Origin: Mya arenaria
Taxonomy: Eukaryota > Mollusca > Bivalvia > Myida > Myidae
Direction: 5' to 3'
Assembly: GCF_026914265.1 (NCBI RefSeq)
Contig: NC_069134.1
Location: forward strand, 16,151,205 to 16,215,204
Length of the DNA stretch: 64,000 bases
Shown: one piece after another, positions 49,483 to 59,909 of the stretch
How positions within the stretch are numbered: position 1 is the first letter of the stretch
Layout: each line of letters starts with the position of its first letter
Made by a program: the position numbers and the translations under genes
Notes under the pieces: generated by a model
Told to the model about the DNA's origin: nothing
The model's input: the letters and a program-made list of their open reading frames with translations, nothing else
Databases searched by the model: none

Positions 49483-50701
49483 GCTCTACTGGCCAAAGGC
49501 CGAAGAGCTTATGCGATGGTAATGTGTATGTAGTGTGCGTTCGTGCGTCCGTGCGTCTGTAAACAATTGCTTGTGAACACAATACAGTCTTCAGTTTTGG
49601 TTGTGTCTCGATGAAAATTGTAAATGTTTTTAGATATCCATTAGAGCTCGGTTCCTTTCGAAAACCAGCCAGGTCCGCCCATGCATGCCTAGATTATGGG
49701 CCTTGAAATATAAAAAATGTGTGCGTCTGTAAACAATTGCTTGTGAACACGATACAGTCTTCAGTTTTGCTTGTATCTCGATGAAACTTGTACAATATTT
49801 AGATATCCATATATCAGTTCCTGTTGAAAACCAGCCATATACGCCCATGCATGCCTAGATTATGGGTTTTGGAAGTATAAAAAAATGCTATTTTAGCTAA
49901 GTCTATTTTTAGCCAAGTTTACATGTAAAGTCACAATTGCTTGTAAAAGTTTGTTCAAATTATGCCCCTGGGGTCATTTCTGGCCACGCCCCCGGGTTCA
50001 CATGTTTGGTATTCTTAAATTGGGAAATGTTAAAAACCTTTTTGTCTGAAACAGCTATGCAGATCCTTGCTATTTTGAACAAGGCTTAAAAAGTGGTCCA
50101 CTACCATGGTTGTTCAGATTATGCCCCTTGGGTCATAACTGGCACTGCCCCGGGGGTCACAAGTTTCCTAGGGACTTATTTAAGAAATATTTTCAAAATC
50201 TTCTTCTTTCAAACCACAAGGCCAATACCGTTGATATTTGGTGTGGAGGATTATATGATGACCGTCTAGCAAAACATTTGAAATTATGACCCTTGGGCAA
50301 ATGCTGGCCCCACCCCTTTTGACTTACTTTTTAATTTTTAAAGCTACAGCAATGAAATTTTGACCATGTGTACAGTTTTTCAAACGAGCATCAATGTTGT
50401 CCTCGGATGTCCTTGACTTTGACCTTTAGACCAACTTTTTTTTATTTTTAAAGCTACAGAAATGAAATTTTGACCATGAGTACAGTTTTGAAATATTTTT
50501 TACCCTCCGATTACCTTTACTTGGCACATTTTAAAATAGTTCATGCAACTAATCTGCTTACAACACTTTCTATCCTCGGATGTTGAGCGTGCAGCGTTTT
50601 CAGCTAACCCAAACACAAAAGGTGAACTATATATATGTTGCCAATTACTCATACGTATATGCTCTGGAATGAAATGACCACAAGAGCCATGCCAGTAGAG
50701 C
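49483..50701. mobile_element. Non-autonomous repeat with GCTCTACTGGC inverted ends
   Basis: GCTCTACTGGC at 49483-49493 is mirrored exactly by GCCAGTAGAGC at 50691-50701. The body has molluscan phrases (GGCCAAAGGCCGAAGAGC, CAATTGCTTGTGAACAC, TATGCCCCTTGGGTCAT). A module of about 170 bp is duplicated in tandem at 49551-49720 and 49721-49886. No coding frame. Confidence 0.7.
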
Positions 50702-50749
50702 ATAGGCCTTCTTGGGCCTCTTGTTCAGTTTTTTTATTCGCTCGATTTT

Positions 50750-51260
50750 GCAAAAAATAAGCATGGCTTTTTACCCGCCCAGCGTCTTCGTCCGGTTACA
50801 GTTATGGCAAGTTGGGATTTTTTTCTAATATCCAGAATATAGTTCGTTCAATTAACTGCATACCCTACACAATCGTTCAGGTCTATCACACAATCAAGAC
50901 AGACAACTCTGTATGTTCCTCCATATCAATTACGGTCCCTGATTGACTAGGTATGTTCAATTGTTTTGCATGTTTGGACTTGATATTTCAGACATGGTTC
51001 TTACAATAACTTGAAACTTCACACAGTTGTTCCGGGCCATCACGTAATTCAGATAGACAGCACTCCATATGACCCTCAATGCAAATTACGGCCCCTTATT
51101 GACTTAATAGGTTTGGTTATTTTTTACTCATTTTTAGGGACAGGGGCATGTTGGGCCATTTGGTCGTATCTCATAAACCGTTCATTTTAAGACTGCAAAA
51201 AGTGGTGTCATAGTCGAGTCTTGTTAGGCCCCACACATTAATTTGAGAGTTTCCTATGGT
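50750..51260. repeat. Modular repeat, period about 154 bp
   Basis: TCGTTCAGGTCTATCACACAA...AATTACGGTCCCTGATTGACTA is followed about 154 bases later by TTGTTCCGGGCCATCACGTAA...AATTACGGCCCCTTATTGACTT. Confidence 0.6.
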
Positions 51261-51750
51261 AATCACCCAGTCTCATGTTTTATTCTTCTTATTTACTTTA
51301 ACAACCGTAAACGATATCAACTTCAAACTTTACAAGTTTTCTTGCTGTAACAATACACTGAATTACGACAAGTTGTGTATCTCTTACTTATATAGTACCT
51401 AATTAATGGCTCTCTGTTAACAAAATTCAACAAATCAGTTTGCTTTTTAGAGAACTTGAACATTTTTCAAATATAATTATGACAATGCGAGTGTGTTTCA
51501 CAAGTGCCAAAACACCAAGACCCGCTTATGAACAAATTGCTTACATCGATAAGAAAAACAGAATGAACACAATATATATCGAATATTAATTAATTGCACT
51601 GCACATTTCCAAATTACCTTCATCAACAAAACAGCAAGCTGTATAAAATATTCAAGAGTGAAAAATAAGGTGATGGCAATAAACTTGTACCCATTAAATC
51701 AAAACTCTGATCAATATTCCCAATGTGACTAAAAGTATGTTTTATTAGCA

Positions 51751-51769
51751 GCACCACCCCCCCCCCCCC
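51751..51769. repeat. Poly-C run
   Basis: About 13 consecutive C. Length is likely to vary. Confidence 0.8.
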
Positions 51770-52215
51770 GCCACAGATGGAAGAGGGGATTATAGGAATG
51801 CACATCGTCCGTCCGACAGTCTGTTTGTCCGTAATATTTCGTGTCCGGACCCGGGTCCATACATTAAATGGTCATGGTCAAACGAGACTTTCAAAGGTTA
51901 GCGTACCCATGCTTGTGTCCGCGCTATTACTTTTGCATTGTTGGATTACGATATAACTTGGTACAACTGTTGTCCTCATCGAGACGTTGTGTCGACCTTG
52001 ACCCGGGTCCATACCTCAAAGGTGAAAGTCACACGATATATTTAAAGGTCAGAGTACACATGCTCTTGTTCGGGCTATAACTTACTTGAGCATTGATGGA
52101 TTACCACATAACTTGGTACAAATATTGTCCACATTGAGACAATGTGCAGTGACCCGGGTCCATACCTCAGTCAAAGGTCAAGGTCACACGAGACATTTAA
52201 AGGTCATATTACACA
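51770..52215. repeat. Modular repeat, period about 152 bp, 2.5 copies
   Basis: GACCCGGGTCCATAC recurs at about 51848, 52000 and 52151, each followed by TCAAAGGT-AAGTCACACGA-and later ATAACTTGGTACAA-TTGTCC. This is typical of bivalve dispersed repeats. Confidence 0.7.
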
Positions 52216-53112
52216 ATCAAAAGTGTTTGATAATTGAAAGTGCTTAACAATTTGCACGTATTGATAATTTGCACACTCTGCCGAGCATTATCATTATGTG
52301 CAACAAGTTTAAAATTTAAATAAACAATGTACACAAATGTGTGAAAATATATTTAAAGCTTGTGTTTTCTGTCAAAGGCAGTAAACAATGGTATGATGTC
52401 ACCACAAAATATATGTATCACTTTATCGAAAATACTTAAGGCTTGCTATTTGATTGATGTTATAAATCAAAGACTCATTTACCTTCTGTTTTTTAGCCAA
52501 AATAACAATGATATTGATCTTACCTACACTACACACAATTTGAAAAACTGAACAAATATCCTTCTATAACATGTTCATATATCCAAGAATATTGAGGTTA
52601 CTGATCAAACAACTTGTATTTCCTATATTCCCACTCTTGATCAGTGGTAGTGTACAATTTTGGTCAGATTCAACGTACCAGTCAGGTTCAGAGAAAAACA
52701 AAATGTTTTAAAAACCACAGCGGGGGATATAGCCGTCCTTTAGACTGCCTTGTTGTTTTTTGGAAAACTATATTGATGCTACTTTTCTTGTACAAGATGG
52801 TGATGTACTTGATAACATAAGGGATCGTTATCGAACCAAGCTAAACGTGCATAAAATATGTCTTTATTTTTATAACAAAACATAACAGTTACTTATACGA
52901 TTAAATAAACAAACAACAATACATTACCATAAATACAACACTAATAATAATTAAACGTCACGTCCGCACTAACAACCAAACAAGTTCGACACATAGAACT
53001 ATTTTATAGTTATCAAATAGTATCATTTTACCTATTCAATACGCGCTAACATTGATCAACAATGTAAGCACTCGTCACTTGGTACACAACAATTGTGAAC
53101 TGTCAGGGGTTT
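52216..53112. other. Intergenic / 3' flank of the minus-strand locus
   Basis: Minus-strand AATAAA at 52868-52863 could serve the exon ending at 53113, giving a 3' UTR of about 250 nt. Otherwise nothing recognised. Confidence 0.4.
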
Positions 53113-53563
53113 TCATGAATTTTTAACATCTGGCATTTTCACTTTCAAAGATTTCTTACGTCTTGGTATTATTTCCGGAAAGTGGTTATTTCCGTTCGGC
53201 TCAGATCCGTGCACGAGCCATGTCATGACGTACTCCTTTGACGTCATATTCTTAGGCAACATGGGTTGCCGCACAGTCGCAGGAAATTGTTCTGGAATTC
53301 GAATATTTATGTCCATACGACACCCCTTATTAGTAGACGTATGGACATTTAACTGGTTATGGGGTTCGTGGGTTGTGAGACGACGCGGCGATCGTCCGTC
53401 TGTTTTAAGTGGATCTTTATGGTCTTTTTTTGTGTGTATTGGACATGGCGCCGCCCGGATTTCCGGTAGTATCTGCGAATGCTCATTATGGACGGTGTTT
53501 GCGCGTGCTACTTTTTCTATTATGGCGTCAGGCAGGTGGCCATCGTCATCGGAGTCGACGCTC
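53113..53563 (-). CDS. Terminal coding exon of an unrecognised gene
   Basis: Encodes 149 aa after a strong acceptor (CTTTTCAG, 53571-53564) entered in phase 2, and ends in TGA at 53113. The sequence starts acidic (SVDSDDDGHLPD), has a His/Arg/Pro-rich middle and ends KKSLKVKMPDVKNS. RIPEQFPATVRQPMLP and TSKEYVMTWLVHG look like ordered parts. The exon is clearly GC-richer than its flanks. The frame also stays open upstream to 53748 through pyrimidine-rich sequence with a second acceptor near 53674, so a longer exon form is possible. Four separate upstream ATG exons end in the matching phase. No family recognised. Confidence 0.65.
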
Positions 53564-53823
53564 CTGAAAAGAAAAAGGAAGCTGTGTATATATAATATAG
53601 AGCCTGCGCGTGTTGTACGGAAGGAAGTATGGCCACGTCGTGAGGTGTACGCGGCTTCCAATCTAAAAGAAAAGACAATGTTTAATACGAAATGTTCTTG
53701 GCCAAAAGTGTTCTCAGAATCCACCCATTTCTGAATTGATATTTGCAAGGGAAAATAATTGTATACATAATTTTCCGACTGTTGATAATTTAATTTTCCC
53801 GGATCAGGTGTATATTTTGGTAC

Positions 53824-53921
53824 CTTTTCACGAGAGCGGATTTAACCGGCCTGCGTTCCGTAATGACCGGAACTGCCGACAACATGCAGAAGGACGCCCG
53901 CCGTCGCCACTTCCGCTGCAT
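53824..53921 (-). CDS. Candidate alternative start exon D
   Basis: ATG at 53921 follows an in-frame TGA 17 codons upstream. It has 32 codons (MQRKWRRRASFCML then SAVPVITERRPVKSALVK), and a donor AAAAG|GTACCA leaves two bases of a codon. It fits the 53563 acceptor in frame, which would give a protein of about 182 aa. The exon is GC-rich in AT-rich surroundings. The donor is only moderate. Confidence 0.4.
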
Positions 53922-55158
53922 TCTCGGAATCCCCACAAATATGAACACAGTGAAAGTGTTTCCAACTTGTCATTTCAGAAAATGTTAACGTGTATATATA
54001 GAAAAACACATTATTATCAAATATATAAAATCCGTCTACTTTTCATTAATGTTTGTAAGAATATTATAACGATTTGATTTTTTTTATAAAAACTCAAATT
54101 TAGTTGGTAAATTCATTTAAATTAATTTGAGAAACCTTCAAAAGTATTTTCCACTATGAAATGACATGTTTATTTAGTTTAAGCAGGTTATGCACGTATT
54201 TTCCACTCGGAATCACATTCTTTCCTCACAAAGTCACAGGTTTTCACTGTCAATTTGAACACTTTTCACCAACACCCTTCTTATGTTATCCTGGTATGGA
54301 ACATTTATCATATTTTATCTAATGACTTATGCTTCAGAAAAATTCGATTTCATCGCACTGCTTGGAGATCTAATCCCTCAAATACCCAGTTGAAACATTA
54401 CATGATAAAAGAGTTAAATGGAAGGTATCGATAAGAGATTCTCGCGGGTAGGATCCCTTTATTTATGTAACCGATCAGATGACAGCAGACTCATCCTGTT
54501 ATTCTTTAAGATATCACCGTTCACGCGAATTTGATCCATACAATGTAATTCAAACTGTCCTTATTTATCTACAGTATTAAAGTAAAATTATTGAATGACA
54601 GATAACAGATTTAAAAAAAAGAAGTGAGCTAGGCTGTAAACGGAGAGAACATTATCCTAAGCTTTAATGGAATTATTATCGGAGGTCAGCACTTCAATTA
54701 ATTGTGTTCAAAATCCGTTTTAGAGCCTTGTTATTTTTTAACCCAGCCTTGTATGGGCGAGGGTCAGGGTTCTTTCCAATGTTTGTCAATCATTTAAAAA
54801 GTATCGGCAATTGTGTGTCTGCTTTGACCGTATTTGTACAAACGTGCAAGGTTTTTTTTTAATGTATTATAAGTTTTTATAACATTAACATTTATGAACT
54901 TTTTATATAATTTCTTCGTTGAAAAGGGTATTTCCAGTTGATACACTCGGACAGTAGGTCGAGTAAGCTCAGCGGCGACACACTTTGATTAAAAGAAATG
55001 CTTATATATGATCAAAGTGTAGCTTTGTGCTGTCGAAAAATACGCAGTTTGATATTCTAAATTAATTATATCAGATACCTCTATAAACTATAGCCTGCAA
55101 AAATGCAAAAGCACTTGTAATTGGAGTATAAATGGCTTAGAAAATCCACGGTACCTAC

Positions 55159-55199
55159 CATTCATATACTTCATAGTCCGGATCTGTGTCCGTGTCCAT
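55159..55199 (-). CDS. Candidate alternative start exon C
   Basis: ATG at 55199, with an in-frame TAA two codons before it. It has 13 codons (MDTDTDPDYEVYE) plus two bases, then donor GTAGGT. Joined to 53563 it gives MDTDTDPDYEVYE-W-SVDSDD, a coherent acidic N-terminus and a protein of 163 aa. It cannot use the 53674 acceptor, because that junction would make a stop. Confidence 0.5.
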
Positions 55200-55978
55200 G
55201 TTTTAGCATTCAACATCCACTTCTAAATACACTTTTAGCAGACTGATAAACTTAAGAATTATTCAAGACATGAAAGGAAATCATTTCAACCTTTCAGTTT
55301 CTCCTCAATGCATCGATATGCACGTTCTGACTGACTTTAGATCAACAAACAGCCTTGAATAAATCTGTATAGCCCTCTTATTTGAAGAAATGTGGCAGAT
55401 TAGAGAAAAGCTGGAGTCATGAGGTTAAATAATGGAAAATAAGCTTCAACTATGCAGTACCTCTAAAGAAAATGTTCTCTTGAGTATTTGCTTTTCCGCT
55501 GAAAATCAAACACCTTCTATTAATGTTAATATTTGATCAAAAAGCGATTACTTAAAATTAGTGGTCATTAGTAAAAGCTAATTTCTATTTATGTTTATTT
55601 GCTAGCAAAACACCATAAATAACATAATGTGAAAAATGACAATTTTGGACTGCTATTTATGGTGCTAATTATCATGGTTCGGCAAAAAACAACTATAAAT
55701 GTGAAAAGTCATCGTTAATTCATTTTTTTAAGAAAACGAGACGTTTAAATTATACGAAGTGTACTAACGGATCCAGGAGGTGAAGCCACTGGCCCTCTCC
55801 CCCCACCCAGTTGTCAAAGTGAACTTTTGTGTGAATAGGGTAGACAATCATCATATATTCTTATATTCATATGTTCATATATTATTTATAGATCAGCCGA
55901 ACCCCGATATCACCTTTAAGTTAGATGTATATATCTGGACTTCGGATCGAGAGGGCGTACATCCTACATCCTAAGTTG

Positions 55979-55993
55979 CGCCCCCCCCCCCCC
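55979..55993. repeat. Poly-C run
   Basis: About 14 consecutive C, after GCG. Confidence 0.8.
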
Positions 55994-56039
55994 TAACTTC
56001 AAGTGTAATGAAACTTGGGAGCTGGGAGAACAAGCATAT

Positions 56040-56135
56040 CCGTTAATAGAGGCCACGACAACATGTGAAGATAGAACCCTGGACTTCTCGTGTGAGAGGC
56101 GAACATCTGTCACAAGACCATCTTATGACCTAGAC
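56040..56135 (-). repeat. tRNA-derived SINE remnant
   Basis: On the minus strand, GGTCTTGTGACAGATGTTCGCC is followed by GAGAAGTCCAGGGTTCTATC, a degenerate A-box/B-box pair with tRNA spacing. Confidence 0.5.
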
Positions 56136-56294
56136 GCACATGCTTGTATAATCCATATATTATTACATGTATATCCATACAATTACCACGTATACAGGGA
56201 ACTTAATCAAAATGTCCAAGACGAAATAATGTTCATGTATATTCCCCTTTAATTTACTGTTTGTTGTTAGTTGTTGTTAATGCATATATATAAA

Positions 56295-56311
56295 AGTGCA
56301 GCTTTAAATGT

Positions 56312-56351
<40 letters not shown>

Positions 56352-56368
56352 ACATTTAAAGCTGCACT
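56295..56368. repeat. Palindrome centred on an (AT)n run
   Basis: AGTGCAGCTTTAAATGTTGC and its exact complement flank about 34 bases of AT repeat. The right arm is the start of the adjacent MITE. The left arm is an inverted copy of that MITE's end, so a hairpin of about 37 bp per arm can form. Confidence 0.9.
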
Positions 56369-56697
56369 CTCACAGATTGAACGTTTTGACAATTTTTTTG
56401 CCTTGAAACGAGCCATTTTTTTTTGTGAAAATCCATGGAAACCAGTCATTCAAGACTGTTGTCAAAAATTATATCGCAGATTTTTATATTTAAGTTCAAA
56501 ATTTGATGATCAGTGCATTTTTCTTAAACCGTTAGTAAGCCGTAAAACATTAATTTTCGAACGGAAATATGAAAATATACGTCTGATTTTTTGTCAGCAA
56601 TCTTATATCATTGGTTTGCAGATATTTAGACAAGAATTTGCTCTTTCCAAGACCAAAAAATTGTAAAAATGGTATATCTGTGAGAGTGCAGCTTTAA
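56356..56697. mobile_element. MITE with TTAA ends (piggyBac-like)
   Basis: TTAA then AGCTGCACTCTCACAGAT opens the element, and its exact inverse ATCTGTGAGAGTGCAGCT then TTAA closes it. This gives 18-bp perfect terminal repeats inside TTAA target sites, as in piggyBac-type insertions. It is 342 bp with no transposase. The same termini are widespread in bivalve genomes as far as I know. Confidence 0.85.
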
Positions 56698-56699
56698 GT

Positions 56700-57600
56700 A
56701 GACAGTTAATTCATAAATGTATATTACACAATGTACATATGAACGTACCTATTAATGCTATCGGACCCTCGGGGCCATATTCCATCATGCAGATTTAAAA
56801 CTGGGTGTTTACATATAACTTTATATACCTGTCTCCTAGGGACAGACGGAATGTCCTTTTGGACGGAAAAGTTCATTCTCTTTAAAATTCAACAGTAACA
56901 TTGAAAGCCTTTAAACTGAAGTCCATAGGCTGCATAACACCACATCCGTTTAAAGAATTTTCCAAAGTTTTCATTTCCAATGAATTAATCTTTTAAATAG
57001 ACACTCCATATAGCGTTTTACCTATGATTTGGGTAAATAATTTAGCCATGTTAAAATAATGTGCATGTCTGTCTGTTAAGTAAAGTTTGGCATGTTATGA
57101 ATTTGTAAGATATTATTTGCTGGTCTTTGATCGGAGTAGAAAGCCTGAAATCATTTAATTCCATGTAAAGAAATTATTAAAATCCATTCACAATGGCTGT
57201 TAATCGCTGCTTGCGACGGTTATTAAAATATGTTTTAAGAAGTTAGATAAATATTAAAAATAGAAATGAACTTTACATTTCCTTATGTCGTTTAATCATC
57301 CGAAATGCTGAAAAGTTCGTCTATGATCCAATGATGCAAAACGTGATAAATAAACTATAAAACAAATCAATGTGTTCAGGAATTTCATTAAAAGACAATA
57401 TCATGTTTACAGTAAATAACTAATGATTTAAAACTGACCCTAAAACAAGGCAATCCCATTATGTCTAGTCATTCAATATATAACTTTTACTCAATGAAAA
57501 CACTAGACCGTGTGGTCTTAAATATGAACTTGATTTGTTATTGTAAAGCAATAAAACTTGACCTGTATGTTATGTTTAGTAAGTCTTATTCAATTTCAAA
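56700..57600. other. Probable intron, nothing recognised
   Basis: AT-rich, no exon-like insert. Confidence 0.4.
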
Positions 57601-57607
57601 CAGCTTT

Positions 57608-59082
57608 CTCTCTCATCCACGACCTCTTGTCCGCCTCTACCACACGACATCTAGCCTGCCTTTCAGCCAATACATCGTGTCTGTTCTCTAAGCGACGACC
57701 TCTTTTCCGCCCTGTCAGCCACGACCTCTTTTCCGCCCTCTCAGCAACGACCTCTTTTCCGCCCTCTCAGCCACGACCTCTTTTCCGCCCTCTCAGCCAC
57801 GACCTCTTTTCCGCCCTCTCAGCAACGACCTCTTATCCGCCCTCTCAGCAACGACCTCTTGTCCGCCCTCTCAGCAACGACCTCTTGTCCGCCCTCTCAA
57901 CCGCGACCTCTTTTCCACCCTCTCAGCCACGACCTCTTGTCCGCCATCTCAGCCACGACCTCTTGTCCGCCCTCTCAGCCACGACCTCTTTTTCGCCCTC
58001 TCAACAACGACCTCTTATCCGCCCTCTCAGCAACGACCTCTTGTCTGCCCTCTCGGCAACGACCTCTTGTCCGCCCTCTCAACCACGACCTCTTTTCCGC
58101 CCTCTCAGCCACGACCTCTTGTCCGCCATCTCAGCCACGACCTCTCGTCCGCCCTCTCAGCCACAAGCTCCTATCCACCCTTTCTGTCAATACCTCCTAT
58201 CCAACCTCTCAGTCAATACCTTTTTTCCAGAATCTCAGCCACGACCTCCTATCCACCCTCCTAGCCAAGACCTTTTTTCCATTATCTCAGCCGATACTTC
58301 TTGTCCGCCCTCTCAGCTACAGACTCTTGTACACCCTCTCACTAACGGTCATTTGTCCGCATCTCTACTACAACCTCATGTCCGCCATTTCAGCCGCAAC
58401 TTTGTATCCACCCTCCTCTCAGCCAAGACCTCTTGTCCACCCTCTCAGTCACAGCCTCTTGTCAACCCTCTCAATCACAGCCTCTTGTCCACCCTCTCAG
58501 TCACAGCCTCTTGTCCACCCTCTCTGTCACAGCCTCTTGTCAACCCTCTCAATCACAGCCTCTTGTCAACCCTCTCAATCACAGCCTCTTGTCCACCCTC
58601 TCAGTCACAGCCTCTTGTCAACCCTCTCAATCACAGCCTCTTGTCAACCCTCTCAATCACAGCCTCTTGTCCACCCTCTCAGTCACAGCCTCTTGTCAAC
58701 CCTCTCTGTCACAGCCTCTTGTCAACCCTCTCAATTACAGCCTCTTGTCAACCCTTTTAGTCACAACCTCTTGTCAACCCTCTCAGCCGCGACCTCTTGT
58801 CAACCCTCGCAGTTACAGCCTCTTGTCAACCCTTTCAGCCACGACCTCTTGTCTACCGTCTCAGCAACGACCTCTTGTCCGCCCTCTCAGCCACAACCTC
58901 TTGTCCACCCTCTCAGCCACAACTATGTACCGCCCTCTCAGCCACAACCTCTTGTCCACCCTCTCAGCCACGATCTCTTATCAGCCAATCAGCAAAGACC
59001 TCTTATTCGCCTCTAGCCACAGCCTCTTGCCCGCCTCTCAATAACAAACTCACGACCATCTTATCCGCCACTCAGCCACCAG
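57608..59082. repeat. Minisatellite F: 26-bp unit, about 56 copies
   Basis: The unit reads CTCAGCCACGACCTCTTGTC then CGCCCT. Two homogenised subtypes: CACGACCTCTTTTCCGCC at 57.7-58.15 kb and CACAGCCTCTTGTCAACC at 58.43-58.75 kb, with mixed forms around them. Because 26 is not divisible by three, each plus frame passes through all three readings and still meets no stop. This yields apparent proteins of 200-400 aa that repeat every 26 residues. I regard those as by-products. Confidence 0.95.
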
Positions 59083-59197
59083 TGTTACTACTTTGTTATT
59101 CGTTACTTGCTAGGAAACAGAGCAAGATTCGTGTCAGATTTTATATCATATCAGCTTTAGTAACAGTCTTCATAATCGATCTAAAGTAAATACTCAC

Positions 59198-59373
59198 GCA
59201 AGTTTCCAACTATTTGATCCTCTTACACAAAATCTAGGCTTCCGATTCCTAATAGTGACCGCTGGTAATTTAAACTTTCCTTTCGACTTTGACTTTATGG
59301 CAGCGCGAATGGCTCGGAATATACTCTGAGAGTGCTGTTCTGTATCATCACCATTCGCACTTTTGTTATCCAT
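59198..59373 (-). CDS. Candidate alternative start exon B
   Basis: ATG at 59373 follows an in-frame TGA. It has 58 codons (MDNKSANGDDTEQHSQSIF..., then a basic stretch AAIKSKSKGKFKLPAVTIRN and SNSWKL) plus two bases, then a strong donor GTGAGT. The junction with 53563 restores Ala and keeps the frame (about 208 aa). An alternative donor, GTAAGA, lies 28 bases earlier in another phase. Composition is coding-like. No family recognised. Confidence 0.5.
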
Positions 59374-59909
59374 ATCTAATCTTCTTTCAATGAATGTTAT
59401 CTCTATCAGTCAGTATTCAAATCAAATATGACAAGTACTAAATTTTAAAGAAATATCGTTGCAAGGGGTGTCAGGGATGAAAGCTTTAAACAATCTTGTT
59501 TTCTTAATATAATTTCTTATACAAACGTGTTCATTCAGCCTAATTGTTTAGGGTTGTAGAGGATATATTCAGGGCCACAACGAGTAAAACAGTTTTGTAA
59601 TCGCAACAGCGCTCTCCTTCCTTCCGCGTTAACCTGAAATCTTAGTGTACTAACATATATATCTTAAACAATAATTGTGCATTCTGTAAATGCATTTATT
59701 TTCAACAATTACTACCCACGTCTGTTTGTAACTTCACGCTCCGTAGCATATATTTTTTTTTATTTATTTGTATAATCGAGAATTCCTCATTACACTCCTT
59801 CATTAAACGTTATGGTATAGTATGTTCCTTTACGTGAAGTTTGGATCAAACGGTGTTATATCAAATATGCAATTTGAACATTTAAATTTGATAATTATGT
59901 GTAATCTAG

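Noticed and set aside
57558-59189. Overlapping plus-strand frames of up to 400 codons
   Set aside because: They lie wholly in the 26-bp array; all frames are open alike, and the protein repeats mirror the DNA unit.
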